A DNA stretch of 10,503 bases from NCBI GenBank assembly GCA_019104905.1, contig JAHRXB010000201.1:1-10503 (forward strand), written 5' to 3'. This document shows positions 1-6,934 of this stretch, in pieces; the stretch's first letter is position 1, and each line of letters begins with the position of its first letter. This DNA is from Bdellovibrio sp. Lineage in GTDB: Bacteria; Bdellovibrionota; Bdellovibrionia; Bdellovibrionales; Bdellovibrionaceae. The position numbers and the translations under genes were made by a program. The notes below the pieces were generated by a model. It was not told the origin of the DNA, ran no database searches, and saw only the letters and a program-made list of their open reading frames with translations.

Positions 1-1
1 C

Positions 2-481
2 ACAAAAATAGCATTGGGTGTTTTTTCAATTACGACGATTTTGACTTCTTATCAGGTTGCGGAGGCAAGACGGGGTAATGCCGATAATCAAGGACAGTAT
101 CAACAGGGGCAATCTTCAGCTGTCACAGACACAGCGAATGATCAAGAGCTCGTAAAAGCTGTGAATAGTCAGCGTCGTTTGAACTTTGTTGAAGGGGGAA
201 GCCTTGTTGTGACAAGAGTCCTGCCTGACGACAATGATGGACGTGAGCATCAAAAGTGGATGGTTCGCCTTTCTAATGGTAAGACCCTGCAGGCCGTGTA
301 TAATTCGGACATGTGCCCTCGCGTTCCCGTCAAAGAAGGCGACGTGATTGCGATGGGTGGAGAGTTCATTTGGACAAATCGTGGGGCCCTTCTTCATTGG
401 TTACACCATGATCCTCGCGGAAATCGTCCCGATGGATATGTTTATTTAAATGGGAAATTCTATTGCAAAGGCTCGAATTAA
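2..481 (+). CDS. Exported DUF3465 family protein, 5' end outside the window
   Basis: The reading frame is open to the left edge, so the true start lies upstream. A TTG at 14 falls inside what looks like a signal peptide and is unlikely to be the real start. The first visible residues form a hydrophobic stretch (ALGVFSITTIL) ending in a small-residue site near QVAEA, typical of a Sec signal peptide; periplasmic location is inferred. After a Gln/Ser/Asn-rich spacer comes a compact domain with the pattern I associate with DUF3465: VLPDDNDGREHQKW, then MCPRVPVKEGD, and finally the signature HWLHHDPRG, followed by PDGYVYLNGKFYC. DUF3465 proteins are small exported proteins with an OB-like look and no established activity. 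Two cysteines (in DMCPR and FYCKG) could form a disulfide. The end overlaps the next gene by 19 bases, suggesting co-transcription. Confidence 0.8.
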   Translation, partial: TKIALGVFSITTILTSYQVAEARRGNADNQGQYQQGQSSAVTDTANDQELVKAVNSQRRLNFVEGGSLVVTRVLPDDNDGREHQKWMVRLSNGKTLQAVYNSDMCPRVPVKEGDVIAMGGEFIWTNRGALLHWLHHDPRGNRPDGYVYLNGKFYCKGSN

Positions 482-1446
482 TCTCATGTGATGCTCCTTT
501 TTGGGCCGACAGTGGTCATGGCCAAACTTTGTGGGCGCACTTTCTTAAGTCACCAGAGTTACAAAACTTAGGACAAAATTTTGAAGTCGATCTTCCGGAT
601 GGAGATCGACTTTTTTGTTTTTATCTGCAAGGGACATCGCCTTTTGTGGTGAGTTTGTTCCACGGGCTTTCGGGGGATGTTCATGCGGACTATATGCAAA
701 GGACGGCTTTGCTTTGTCAGAAGTTGGGACACACCGTTGTTCTAGTGAATCATCGCGGGGCCGGACAGGGCGCACCTTTTGCCAAGCATCCTTACCATTC
801 CGGGCGGGCCGAGGATGTTTCGCGGGTTTTAGAGAAACTTCGTCAAATGTTTCCTAATAAGAAACAGATCTCCATTGGTTACTCCATGAGTGGCAATATT
901 TTGCTGTGTTTGCTGGGAGGCTACCGCGGGCAGTTTAAGCCTGATGGGGCCATCACCGTCAATGCGCCGATCAATCTTTTAAATGGGTCGCGGCTTTTAA
1001 AGACAGGATTCAACCGCCTGTATGATATGCGATTCGTGCATCGCCTGCGCAAGACGATAGCCGAGAAGTATCAGCAAGGTTTGATTCAGGAAAAATACGA
1101 GATCCCTCTTTGGTCCACAATTTGGGATATGGATCAGATCTACACGGCTCCGGCTTCGGGATTTAAAGATCGAGAAGACTATTACAATAGCTGTTCGGCG
1201 ATTCACTATCTCTCCAACATTGATATTCCGACTTACGTTTTGACCGCTCAGGATGACCCTTTTGTGTCTGTTCAGGACTACATCACGGCACCCTTTTCAA
1301 AGTGGGCGCAGATGCATATTGAGTCGCGTGGGGGACACTTGGGGTATCTCACTCGGAGGGTCACTCCGTTGGGCTCTCATCGTTGGCTGGATTATTATCT
1401 GTCTGAGGCTCTGAAGGCTTTAGAAATGACCCTTTTGCAGGGTTGA
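463..1446 (+). CDS. YheT-type alpha/beta hydrolase (putative esterase)
   Basis: A 327-residue protein close in length and layout to the E. coli YheT / ABHD1-3 family of alpha/beta-fold hydrolases. The N-terminal APFWADSGHGQTLW matches the family's opening motif. The fold motifs follow in order: FHGLSGDVHADYMQR (about 66-80), VVLVNHRGAGQG (92-103), the nucleophile elbow IGYSMSGN with Ser141, ITVNAPINL (164-172), YTAPASGFKDREDYY (227-241), the acid in QDDPFV (Asp264 or Asp265) and His292 in GGHLGY. The complete triad predicts an active serine hydrolase; the substrate is unknown. There is no signal peptide, so it is probably cytoplasmic. The elbow reads G-Y-S-M-S-G, with Ser where YheT-type proteins usually have Gly. 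The start is the first in-frame start codon after a stop, a TTG inside the DUF3465 gene with GGGAAA 5 bases before it; there is no in-frame ATG nearby, so the start is fairly secure but weak. Confidence 0.87.
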   Translation: MQRLELISCDAPFWADSGHGQTLWAHFLKSPELQNLGQNFEVDLPDGDRLFCFYLQGTSPFVVSLFHGLSGDVHADYMQRTALLCQKLGHTVVLVNHRGAGQGAPFAKHPYHSGRAEDVSRVLEKLRQMFPNKKQISIGYSMSGNILLCLLGGYRGQFKPDGAITVNAPINLLNGSRLLKTGFNRLYDMRFVHRLRKTIAEKYQQGLIQEKYEIPLWSTIWDMDQIYTAPASGFKDREDYYNSCSAIHYLSNIDIPTYVLTAQDDPFVSVQDYITAPFSKWAQMHIESRGGHLGYLTRRVTPLGSHRWLDYYLSEALKALEMTLLQG

Positions 1447-1474
1447 CACCGCCGATTGCATCTTTAACGATAGT
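1443..1474 (+). promoter_or_regulatory. Possible promoter with a perfect -35 hexamer before the glycosyltransferase gene
   Basis: A perfect TTGACA (1443-1448) overlaps the stop codon of the hydrolase gene. The best -10 match is GATAGT (1469-1474), four of six consensus bases with a long 20-base spacer. No Shine-Dalgarno sequence precedes the ATG at 1480. If this promoter works, transcription would begin almost at the start codon, giving a leaderless or nearly leaderless message. The -35 match is clear; the -10 is weak, so this is only a candidate. Confidence 0.25.
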
Positions 1475-1479
1475 AAACA

Positions 1480-2991
1480 ATGAAATCAGTTAAGGGCACA
1501 CATTACTCTTTGGCGGTGGCGTGGATGGTTCTGCTTTGTGGAGCGATCTTCACGCGATTCTATGATTTAACCAATAAGCCCCTTCATTTCGATGAAAGTA
1601 TTAATGGCTGGTTCGTCCTGCAGATGCAGACCGTGGGATTCTATAAGTACGATCCGAACAACTATCATGGCCCTTTGTATTTTTATATGCTTCAGTTCTT
1701 TGAGTTGCTGTGGGGGCAAAGTATTGAAACCTTGCGCGCCCTTCCCGCCGTTTTCAGCGTCTTGAGCGTCATGATCTTTTCTTTTGGATTTTTATCTTCG
1801 AAGTCTGTTCAGCGATGGATGATGTTGTTGCTTTTGTTAAGTCCGGCCTTTTTGTTTTTTGGACGCTCGGGAATTCATGAAATGCCATTCGTGTTTTTTC
1901 AGATTGTTTTTGCCTTGGGAGTGCTGCGTTGGCTGGAAAAGTCAGACGCGAAGGCCTGGGCCTTAGGGCTTGTGGGACTTTGGGGGATGGTGACGCTTAA
2001 AGAAACTTTCACTATCACGCTGTTCTGTTGGGCTTTGGCGTTATCTACCTTAGGTTTGTCTGAAGTGCGACGACTGTTTTCTTGGAAGAATTTGAAAGAA
2101 GCCTGGAACCCTCGTCTGACGGTACTTTTGAGTCTTCTGGGACTTTTCTTTGTGCAGCTTTTCACGGGCTTTTTTAAAAACGGATCGGGTCTGTTGGATT
2201 TCATCAAAGCCTTCTTGCCGTGGCTCAAAACAGGAGTGGAAGGGAAGGGGCATGAAAAACCATTTGGATATTGGTTGCAGGTTTTGGGGGAGGCCGAGCC
2301 CCTGGTTTTGTTGGGAGTCGGGATTGCCTTCATAGGGGTTTTCTCACGTCATAAAAGTCTTCGTGTGATGAGTGTGTTTTCGCTTTCACAACTTTTGATT
2401 TACTCACTCATCCCTTACAAGACAGTTTGGTGTATTCTTTCCTTAATCTGGGGTTTCTACTTTGTGTTGGCAATTTTCTTTGCCGAGGTTCTGGCAGAAA
2501 AGGGGCGATGGAAGTACCTCTTTGGCGGAGTGGCCATGGTGCTGATGGGCTTCGGGGTCCGAAGTGCTTACAATTCAGTGTATCGCCATCCCCTGCAAAT
2601 GGAACATCCCTACATCTATGTGAATTCGACCTACGAGATGAAAAGCCTTTACGATTTTCTTCGTGTTGAGACTCGTTTGCACCCCGAATTACTGGGGCAG
2701 ACTGTACAGATTGGAATGAAAGAACAGTGGCCGTGGCCTTGGGTTTTGCGGACCTTTAAGGATTTGCGATATGATCTTTGCGGGAAGCGTGTTATTGAAA
2801 ATGCTTTGATATATCTTTGTGATTTCTCAGGAACTTCAGAGGTGGAGTTGTCGTTGGTGGAGCCTTACTGGAAGATTCCGTTGAGCTTCCGACAGTCTCG
2901 AGAAATGTCCTATGTGTATTTGAAAAAAGCGGCCTTTCCCCAAATCCCTTTTACCAAACAAGTAGAAATAGTGGGAAGCAAAGAGGAGTGA
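1480..2991 (+). CDS. Agl23-like (TIGR03663) GT-C fold membrane glycosyltransferase
   Basis: A 503-residue polytopic membrane protein with about 10-11 hydrophobic segments between residues 12 and 362, then a soluble C-terminal part (about 363-503) expected on the periplasmic side. It carries the hallmarks of the PMT/family 39-like group annotated as flippase activity-associated protein Agl23: PLHFDES after the first membrane helix, with Asp38-Glu39 as the likely metal/catalytic pair of GT-C enzymes; YKYDPNNYHGPLYFY (55-69); LRALPAVFSVL (85-95); TLKET (172-176); YSLIPYKTVW (308-317); and EQWPWPWVLR (415-424). Such enzymes use lipid-linked sugar donors to modify an acceptor outside the membrane; donor and acceptor cannot be told here. 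The ATG at 1480 lies 33 bases after the hydrolase stop and gives the expected N-terminus but has no evident ribosome binding site. Its stop region contains the ribosome binding site of the following transglycosylase gene. Confidence 0.82.
   Translation: MKSVKGTHYSLAVAWMVLLCGAIFTRFYDLTNKPLHFDESINGWFVLQMQTVGFYKYDPNNYHGPLYFYMLQFFELLWGQSIETLRALPAVFSVLSVMIFSFGFLSSKSVQRWMMLLLLLSPAFLFFGRSGIHEMPFVFFQIVFALGVLRWLEKSDAKAWALGLVGLWGMVTLKETFTITLFCWALALSTLGLSEVRRLFSWKNLKEAWNPRLTVLLSLLGLFFVQLFTGFFKNGSGLLDFIKAFLPWLKTGVEGKGHEKPFGYWLQVLGEAEPLVLLGVGIAFIGVFSRHKSLRVMSVFSLSQLLIYSLIPYKTVWCILSLIWGFYFVLAIFFAEVLAEKGRWKYLFGGVAMVLMGFGVRSAYNSVYRHPLQMEHPYIYVNSTYEMKSLYDFLRVETRLHPELLGQTVQIGMKEQWPWPWVLRTFKDLRYDLCGKRVIENALIYLCDFSGTSEVELSLVEPYWKIPLSFRQSREMSYVYLKKAAFPQIPFTKQVEIVGSKEE
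2982..2988 (+). promoter_or_regulatory. Ribosome binding site that decides the slt start
   Basis: AGAGGAG lies in the last codons of the glycosyltransferase gene, with GGAG eight bases from ATG 2997. A longer reading from GTG 2988 is possible but would place the start codon on top of this site. ATG 2997 also gives a clean MKK signal-peptide N-terminus, so it is preferred. Confidence 0.75.
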
Positions 2992-2996
2992 CGGTT

Positions 2997-5225
2997 ATGA
3001 AAAAAAATCTGACCTTGCTATTGACGCTGGTTTTGACATCGCCTGTTCAGGCTCAGGTTGAAAAAGTGGATCTTAAAAAGGATCTTTCGTCAGTCGGAGT
3101 TGTTGATTTGTACCAAGCGGCGTCCTCGAAGAAAAATTTGAAGCTTTCTCCTTTATCACAGTTAAAAGACTATGAGCTTCATTTGAAGTGGTCGGAGTGT
3201 GTGAATCTGGCCCCCAAGGTTTTTGCGGCCCAGAAAGAGCTGCGAGGATGGGTGGCACAAACGTGGATGCACTGCTTAGAACAAGAACAAAAAAAGAAGC
3301 CTAATAACGCCGCGATCGAAAAGGCGCTGGCGACGTTGGAAGCTCATAAGAACTTACTTGCTGAGGGGCCGTGGTCGGCGGATTTAAGTCAAAGCTGGTT
3401 GAACTTTCAGTTGCGGCGCTTGCAAGATCAGGTGCAAAAGAAAAATCAAAAGGCGGCCGCCTCTTTAGACTCATTGCTTATGGATGCCGACAAGCTGAAC
3501 AAGGAACAAAAGTCCACGGTCTATCAGTTGCTTGGTGATTTGGCTCTTTCACAGGTGAATTATTCTGAAGCGCAGTTTTTCTATGAAGAGGCTCAAGATC
3601 AAAAAGATTCAAGGTATCTACAAGACAAAATAGAGTTTTTGATAAAAGCAAAAGGGGAAACGTCGACACCCAAACCGGCGACGGCAGCGCCCACGGAGGT
3701 CGGTGAAGAGATTAAGCTCGAGGAGCGCCTTCGTCAGTCACTCAAGCAGAATGAGGCGATCGCAGCCTTGAAAGATGTTATTCAAATTTTAAATCAGTAT
3801 CCCGGCAGTCGAGCGGCGAAACGCCTTAAAGATAAACCTTTGGATATCTACAACTCCTTGACCGAAAAGTTAGCCAAGATCAAAGCTTTGAATGAAATGG
3901 AAGAAGCGGATGGAACCCGTTTGTTGGACTGGGCGCAGAATCTGCATCGTCGGGGAGACTATGCCGGGGCTTTGTCGTTGGCACAAAAAGCCAATGAGAA
4001 AAATCCGGGAGCGGTGCAGTCGACCAGTGCCTTGTGGATCGCCGGTCGTTGTGCGCATTTTCTTGGGCAGTACGATCGAGCTCTGGAGTTGTTCAACAGT
4101 CTTATCACTTATCACGGGGGCTCTGACGAAGCCGCAGAAGCTTTTTTTAGAGCCAGTCTGATTCATTATCGAAAAAAAGATTTCTCAAATGCTTCTGCCT
4201 TACTAGAGCGTCTGTTGCTGCTGGGCCGGGATCGTTATGATTTGAGTGCACGCTATTGGCTGGTGCGTTCCCTTCAAGAGACCAACCCTGATCGCGCCAA
4301 ACAGGTGGCCGCAGAGCTCATAGAGAAATATCCTTTTTCATACTATGGCCTGCGTTTGCAGGCAGAGTCTCAAGATGGAAAGCTGTCTTGGCCTTCACCA
4401 AAGGATAATTCCCCCAAGTTGAAAAACGAATTTTATCTTATCGGGGCTCAGAAGAAGTCTTGGCAGCGTTTTGTGAAATTGTCGGAGGCGGGCTGGGTGG
4501 CTGAGGCCCAGGCTGAAGTCGTTAGCATTCCATTTATCAAAGAGCCCACGCTGAAGGTGGCACTGGCTGAAAAAATGAGGGAGCGTCAACAGTATGTCAC
4601 GGCCATCCGTTTGTTGAATGAGGCCCTGGAGGCAGATCCTCGCTTGCGCCGCGAACAATTTGTGAAGATTGGGTACCCCGAAGTCTTTACCTCTTTGTAT
4701 CAGGCCGAAGCGGAGAGATATGGCGTGCAGGCCATCTTGTTAAGAAGTCTGACTCGTCAGGAAAGTGCGTTTAATCTGCGAGCGGTGTCGACCTCGAATG
4801 CTTTGGGTTTGATGCAAATGATTCCTCCGACGGCACAAGAGGTGTCCAAAAAATTAGGCCTGAAGGTGGAGTTGCCAGAGGATATGTTTCGTCCTGAGAT
4901 CAATATTCCGATGGGCTCCTTCTACGTGGCCCAGATGTTGGACCAGTTTAATGGCAATGTGCCCTTCGCCCTCGCGGCATATAACGCAGGTCCCTATCGT
5001 ATGAGGAACTGGATCGAGGGACGTCCTGAAGTGGGAGAGCTGGTGTCTCAGGCCAGCGGCTCTGCTCGAGATGAGCTGTGGTTTGACGAAGTTCCGTGGA
5101 CCGAAACAAGTTTTTATGTGAAAGCCATTCTTCGCAATGTTCTTCTCTATCGTCTGGTTGCAGAGTCTAACTATGTTCTAAAACCCGTCTTATGGCAGGA
5201 TTTGCTGTATAAAAAGGCAAAATAA
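2997..5225 (+). CDS. slt: Slt-type soluble lytic murein transglycosylase with helical/TPR N-terminal region
   Basis: A 742-residue periplasmic enzyme predicted to cleave the MurNAc-GlcNAc bond of peptidoglycan non-hydrolytically, leaving 1,6-anhydroMurNAc ends. The signal peptide is residues 1-19 (MKKN..., cleavage after VQA). A long alpha-helical region follows, interrupted by a Pro/Ala/Thr linker near 218-232. TPR-like helical pairs lie around 310-450 (RGDYAGALSLAQKA, LGQYDRALELF, KKDFSNASALLERLL), then PFSYYGLRLQAE, typical of Slt superhelices. The catalytic GH23/SLT domain is about 565-705: catalytic Glu589 in RQESAF, ALGLMQMIPPTA, and AYNAGP at 661-666. All key motifs are intact. It is about 100 residues longer than E. 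coli Slt70, mostly in the N-terminal part. An eight-A run directly after the ATG is noted but the frame is sound. It lies between the glycosyltransferase and a second transglycosylase, probably in one transcript. Confidence 0.92.
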   Translation: MKKNLTLLLTLVLTSPVQAQVEKVDLKKDLSSVGVVDLYQAASSKKNLKLSPLSQLKDYELHLKWSECVNLAPKVFAAQKELRGWVAQTWMHCLEQEQKKKPNNAAIEKALATLEAHKNLLAEGPWSADLSQSWLNFQLRRLQDQVQKKNQKAAASLDSLLMDADKLNKEQKSTVYQLLGDLALSQVNYSEAQFFYEEAQDQKDSRYLQDKIEFLIKAKGETSTPKPATAAPTEVGEEIKLEERLRQSLKQNEAIAALKDVIQILNQYPGSRAAKRLKDKPLDIYNSLTEKLAKIKALNEMEEADGTRLLDWAQNLHRRGDYAGALSLAQKANEKNPGAVQSTSALWIAGRCAHFLGQYDRALELFNSLITYHGGSDEAAEAFFRASLIHYRKKDFSNASALLERLLLLGRDRYDLSARYWLVRSLQETNPDRAKQVAAELIEKYPFSYYGLRLQAESQDGKLSWPSPKDNSPKLKNEFYLIGAQKKSWQRFVKLSEAGWVAEAQAEVVSIPFIKEPTLKVALAEKMRERQQYVTAIRLLNEALEADPRLRREQFVKIGYPEVFTSLYQAEAERYGVQAILLRSLTRQESAFNLRAVSTSNALGLMQMIPPTAQEVSKKLGLKVELPEDMFRPEINIPMGSFYVAQMLDQFNGNVPFALAAYNAGPYRMRNWIEGRPEVGELVSQASGSARDELWFDEVPWTETSFYVKAILRNVLLYRLVAESNYVLKPVLWQDLLYKKAK

Positions 5226-5238
5226 GGACGATGTTTTA

Positions 5239-5267
5239 TTGAAAAAGTCCCCTGAGTTCTGTAGCCT
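5239..5267 (+). promoter_or_regulatory. Weak promoter candidate before mltD
   Basis: In the 67-base gap between the two transglycosylase genes, TTGAAA (5239-5244, five of six -35 consensus bases) is followed after 17 bases by TAGCCT (5262-5267), which matches the -10 consensus at only three positions. It would let the second gene be transcribed on its own, but the -10 is poor and read-through from upstream is at least as likely. Confidence 0.2.
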
Positions 5268-5280
5268 GAAAACTGTGTCG

Positions 5281-5288
5281 AAGGAGAG
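5281..5288 (+). promoter_or_regulatory. Ribosome binding site that decides the mltD start
   Basis: AAGGAGAG stands at ideal distance from ATG 5293. A longer in-frame reading from TTG 5239 lacks such a site and would bury the lipoprotein signal, so ATG 5293 is chosen. Confidence 0.85.
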
Positions 5289-5292
5289 ACTC

Positions 5293-6864
5293 ATGCGGAG
5301 ACTTTTAACATTGAGTTTGGTCCTGGCCTTTTTGGCGGGATGTGCCCATAAAAATAACAGCACATCTGCCGGAGGCTCAGAAGGTGCCAATTCTGAAGCG
5401 GAGATGAAGGATATCAGTTCGTTCCGCCTTTCAGACCCTGAAGGACCCAAGGTGGTCGATCAAGAGTTGGAATCCATTCCCACGGAAGTGAACCCTCTTG
5501 TTGAAAAATGGATTGCCTATTTCCAGGGACGCGGACGTCCTCATATGGAAAGATATTTGGCGCGATCTACTCGCTACGAAAAACTGATGAAAAAAGTTTT
5601 GCGTGATAATGGTCTTCCTGAAGACCTTTTCTACATTGCTTTGATTGAATCTGGTTTTAGTTCACGCGCAACATCTCATGCGGCGGCCGTGGGTTACTGG
5701 CAGTTTATTCGTGGAACGGGGAAACGTTATGGTCTTGAGATCAGCCCCTTCGTGGATGAAAGAAGAGACCCCGTATTTGCAACTCAAGCCGCTGCGGAAT
5801 ACTTCAAAGGTCTTTATAGTGTATTCGGCTCATGGTATTTGGCGATGGCCTCTTACAATGTGGGTGAAAACCGCGTAAAGCGTGAAGTGATGAATCACTA
5901 CACGCGTGATTTCTGGGAGCTGGCTCGTAAAAAGCGTCTTCCCAAAGAAACCATCAATTACGTGCCTAAGTTTATCGCGGCTAAGATGATCGGTAAGAAT
6001 CCTGCGAAATATGGATTTGATGATATCGACTATTTACCACCGATTGAGTTTGATCACATCACTGTGAATAAACCGATCAACCTTCGTCAAATGTCCGACA
6101 AGTTGAATTTGAACTACGAAGATTTCAAAGCCTTGAACCCTAAGTTCAAAGGGGAAGTGGCAACGTTAAGAGGATCGGAACTTATTTTGCGTGTTCCGCC
6201 GGGAACATCAGAGGCGGCTCAGATCGCCGCCAACGAAAGTGTTGTTGAGAGCGTTCAGTTTATCGCGGACTCTGGGGATACTCAGGTCTACCGCATCCGT
6301 CAGGGTGATACTTTGAGCACCGTGGCTCGTCGTTATCGTACGACGGTGGCGTACTTGCGCGATATCAACGACTTGCCTCGCCGCAAGGCCGTGCGTGTGG
6401 GAATGAAGATCTATGTTCCAGATCGTACACCTTTGAAAGATCGTTCCGGCACTTCGCGTTCTCTGGTGGCGAAGAAGTCTGTAAATACGAACGCTGAGAA
6501 GACCTCAATCAGCATCAGCAGTGATGGACGTTACTATATCGTTCAATCGGGTGATTCTTTGTATACCATTGCCCGTAAGTATTCGACCAGCGTGTCAGAG
6601 CTTCAGCGTTTAAATAGCATGAAGAGAGGTCGTACTCTCAAGGTGGGAATGAAAATTCGTGTTCCTTCCCCAGACAGTTCCTCGGTACGTGAGGTTGCAA
6701 AAACCAAAGTTCACGTTGTGAAACGTGGGGAAAATCTGTCAGCGATTGCGGCAAAATACAATGTCTCTATGACGGATATCAAAGAGAAGAACAAGATCCG
6801 CAATCCCGCCTCGTTGGTGGTAGGATCACGAATTGTGATTCCCCCAGGGGAAAGCAAACAGTAG
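5293..6864 (+). CDS. mltD: MltD-type membrane-bound lytic murein transglycosylase, LysM repeats
   Basis: A 523-residue lipoprotein predicted to cut glycan strands endolytically at the inner face of the outer membrane. Residues 1-17 form a lipoprotein signal (MRRLLTLSLVLAFLAGC, lipobox LAGC, lipidated Cys17); Ala at +2 argues against retention in the inner membrane. A Ser/Gly/Asn-rich tether follows. The SLT domain spans about 85-205: catalytic Glu119 in IALIESGF, AVGYWQFIRGTGKRYGL, DERRDPVFATQAAAEYF and MASYNVGENRVKRE, all typical of the MltD subgroup. A degenerate LysM-like segment lies near 260-300 (NLRQMSDKLNLNYEDFKALNP), then three clear LysM peptidoglycan-binding repeats at about 332-376, 414-460 and 473-520 (for example YRIRQGDTLS, YIVQSGDSLY, VVKRGENLS). 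E. coli MltD has two LysM repeats, so this one is extended. It is followed directly by a strong terminator. Confidence 0.93.
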   Translation: MRRLLTLSLVLAFLAGCAHKNNSTSAGGSEGANSEAEMKDISSFRLSDPEGPKVVDQELESIPTEVNPLVEKWIAYFQGRGRPHMERYLARSTRYEKLMKKVLRDNGLPEDLFYIALIESGFSSRATSHAAAVGYWQFIRGTGKRYGLEISPFVDERRDPVFATQAAAEYFKGLYSVFGSWYLAMASYNVGENRVKREVMNHYTRDFWELARKKRLPKETINYVPKFIAAKMIGKNPAKYGFDDIDYLPPIEFDHITVNKPINLRQMSDKLNLNYEDFKALNPKFKGEVATLRGSELILRVPPGTSEAAQIAANESVVESVQFIADSGDTQVYRIRQGDTLSTVARRYRTTVAYLRDINDLPRRKAVRVGMKIYVPDRTPLKDRSGTSRSLVAKKSVNTNAEKTSISISSDGRYYIVQSGDSLYTIARKYSTSVSELQRLNSMKRGRTLKVGMKIRVPSPDSSSVREVAKTKVHVVKRGENLSAIAAKYNVSMTDIKEKNKIRNPASLVVGSRIVIPPGESKQ

Positions 6865-6887
6865 TTTTTGATTTTTGTGATTTACCT

Positions 6888-6921
6888 AAACCCTCGTTTT
6901 GAAAGAAGCGAGGGTTTTTTT
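6888..6921 (+). terminator. Intrinsic terminator of the plus-strand gene block
   Basis: A perfect nine-base-pair stem, AAACCCTCG (6888-6896) against CGAGGGTTT (6909-6917), can extend by a few weaker pairs into the 12-base loop. On the plus strand a run of seven T (6915-6921) begins in the stem's 3' arm, the classic rho-independent form. The hairpin lies 23 bases after the mltD stop and just beyond the stop of the convergent minus-strand gene. In that direction only three U follow, so it may also end the minus-strand transcript but less efficiently. Confidence 0.9.
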
Positions 6922-6934
6922 ATATCTAAACGCC

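Noticed and set aside
1429..1443. Stem ACCCT/AGGGT at the end of the hydrolase gene as a terminator
   Set aside because: Only five base pairs and no T-run after it, so it does not qualify as an intrinsic terminator.
1899..2333. 144-residue minus-strand frame opposite the glycosyltransferase
   Set aside because: It is rich in Lys/Pro/Ser as expected from the complement of hydrophobic codons, and has no domain pattern.
2988..2996. GTG 2988 as start of slt, giving a four-base-type overlap with the glycosyltransferase
   Set aside because: The ribosome binding site would coincide with the start codon, whereas ATG 2997 has ideal spacing and a better signal peptide.
5239..5292. N-terminal extension of MltD from TTG 5239
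   Set aside because: It would place 18 residues before a perfect lipoprotein signal that has its own strong ribosome binding site.
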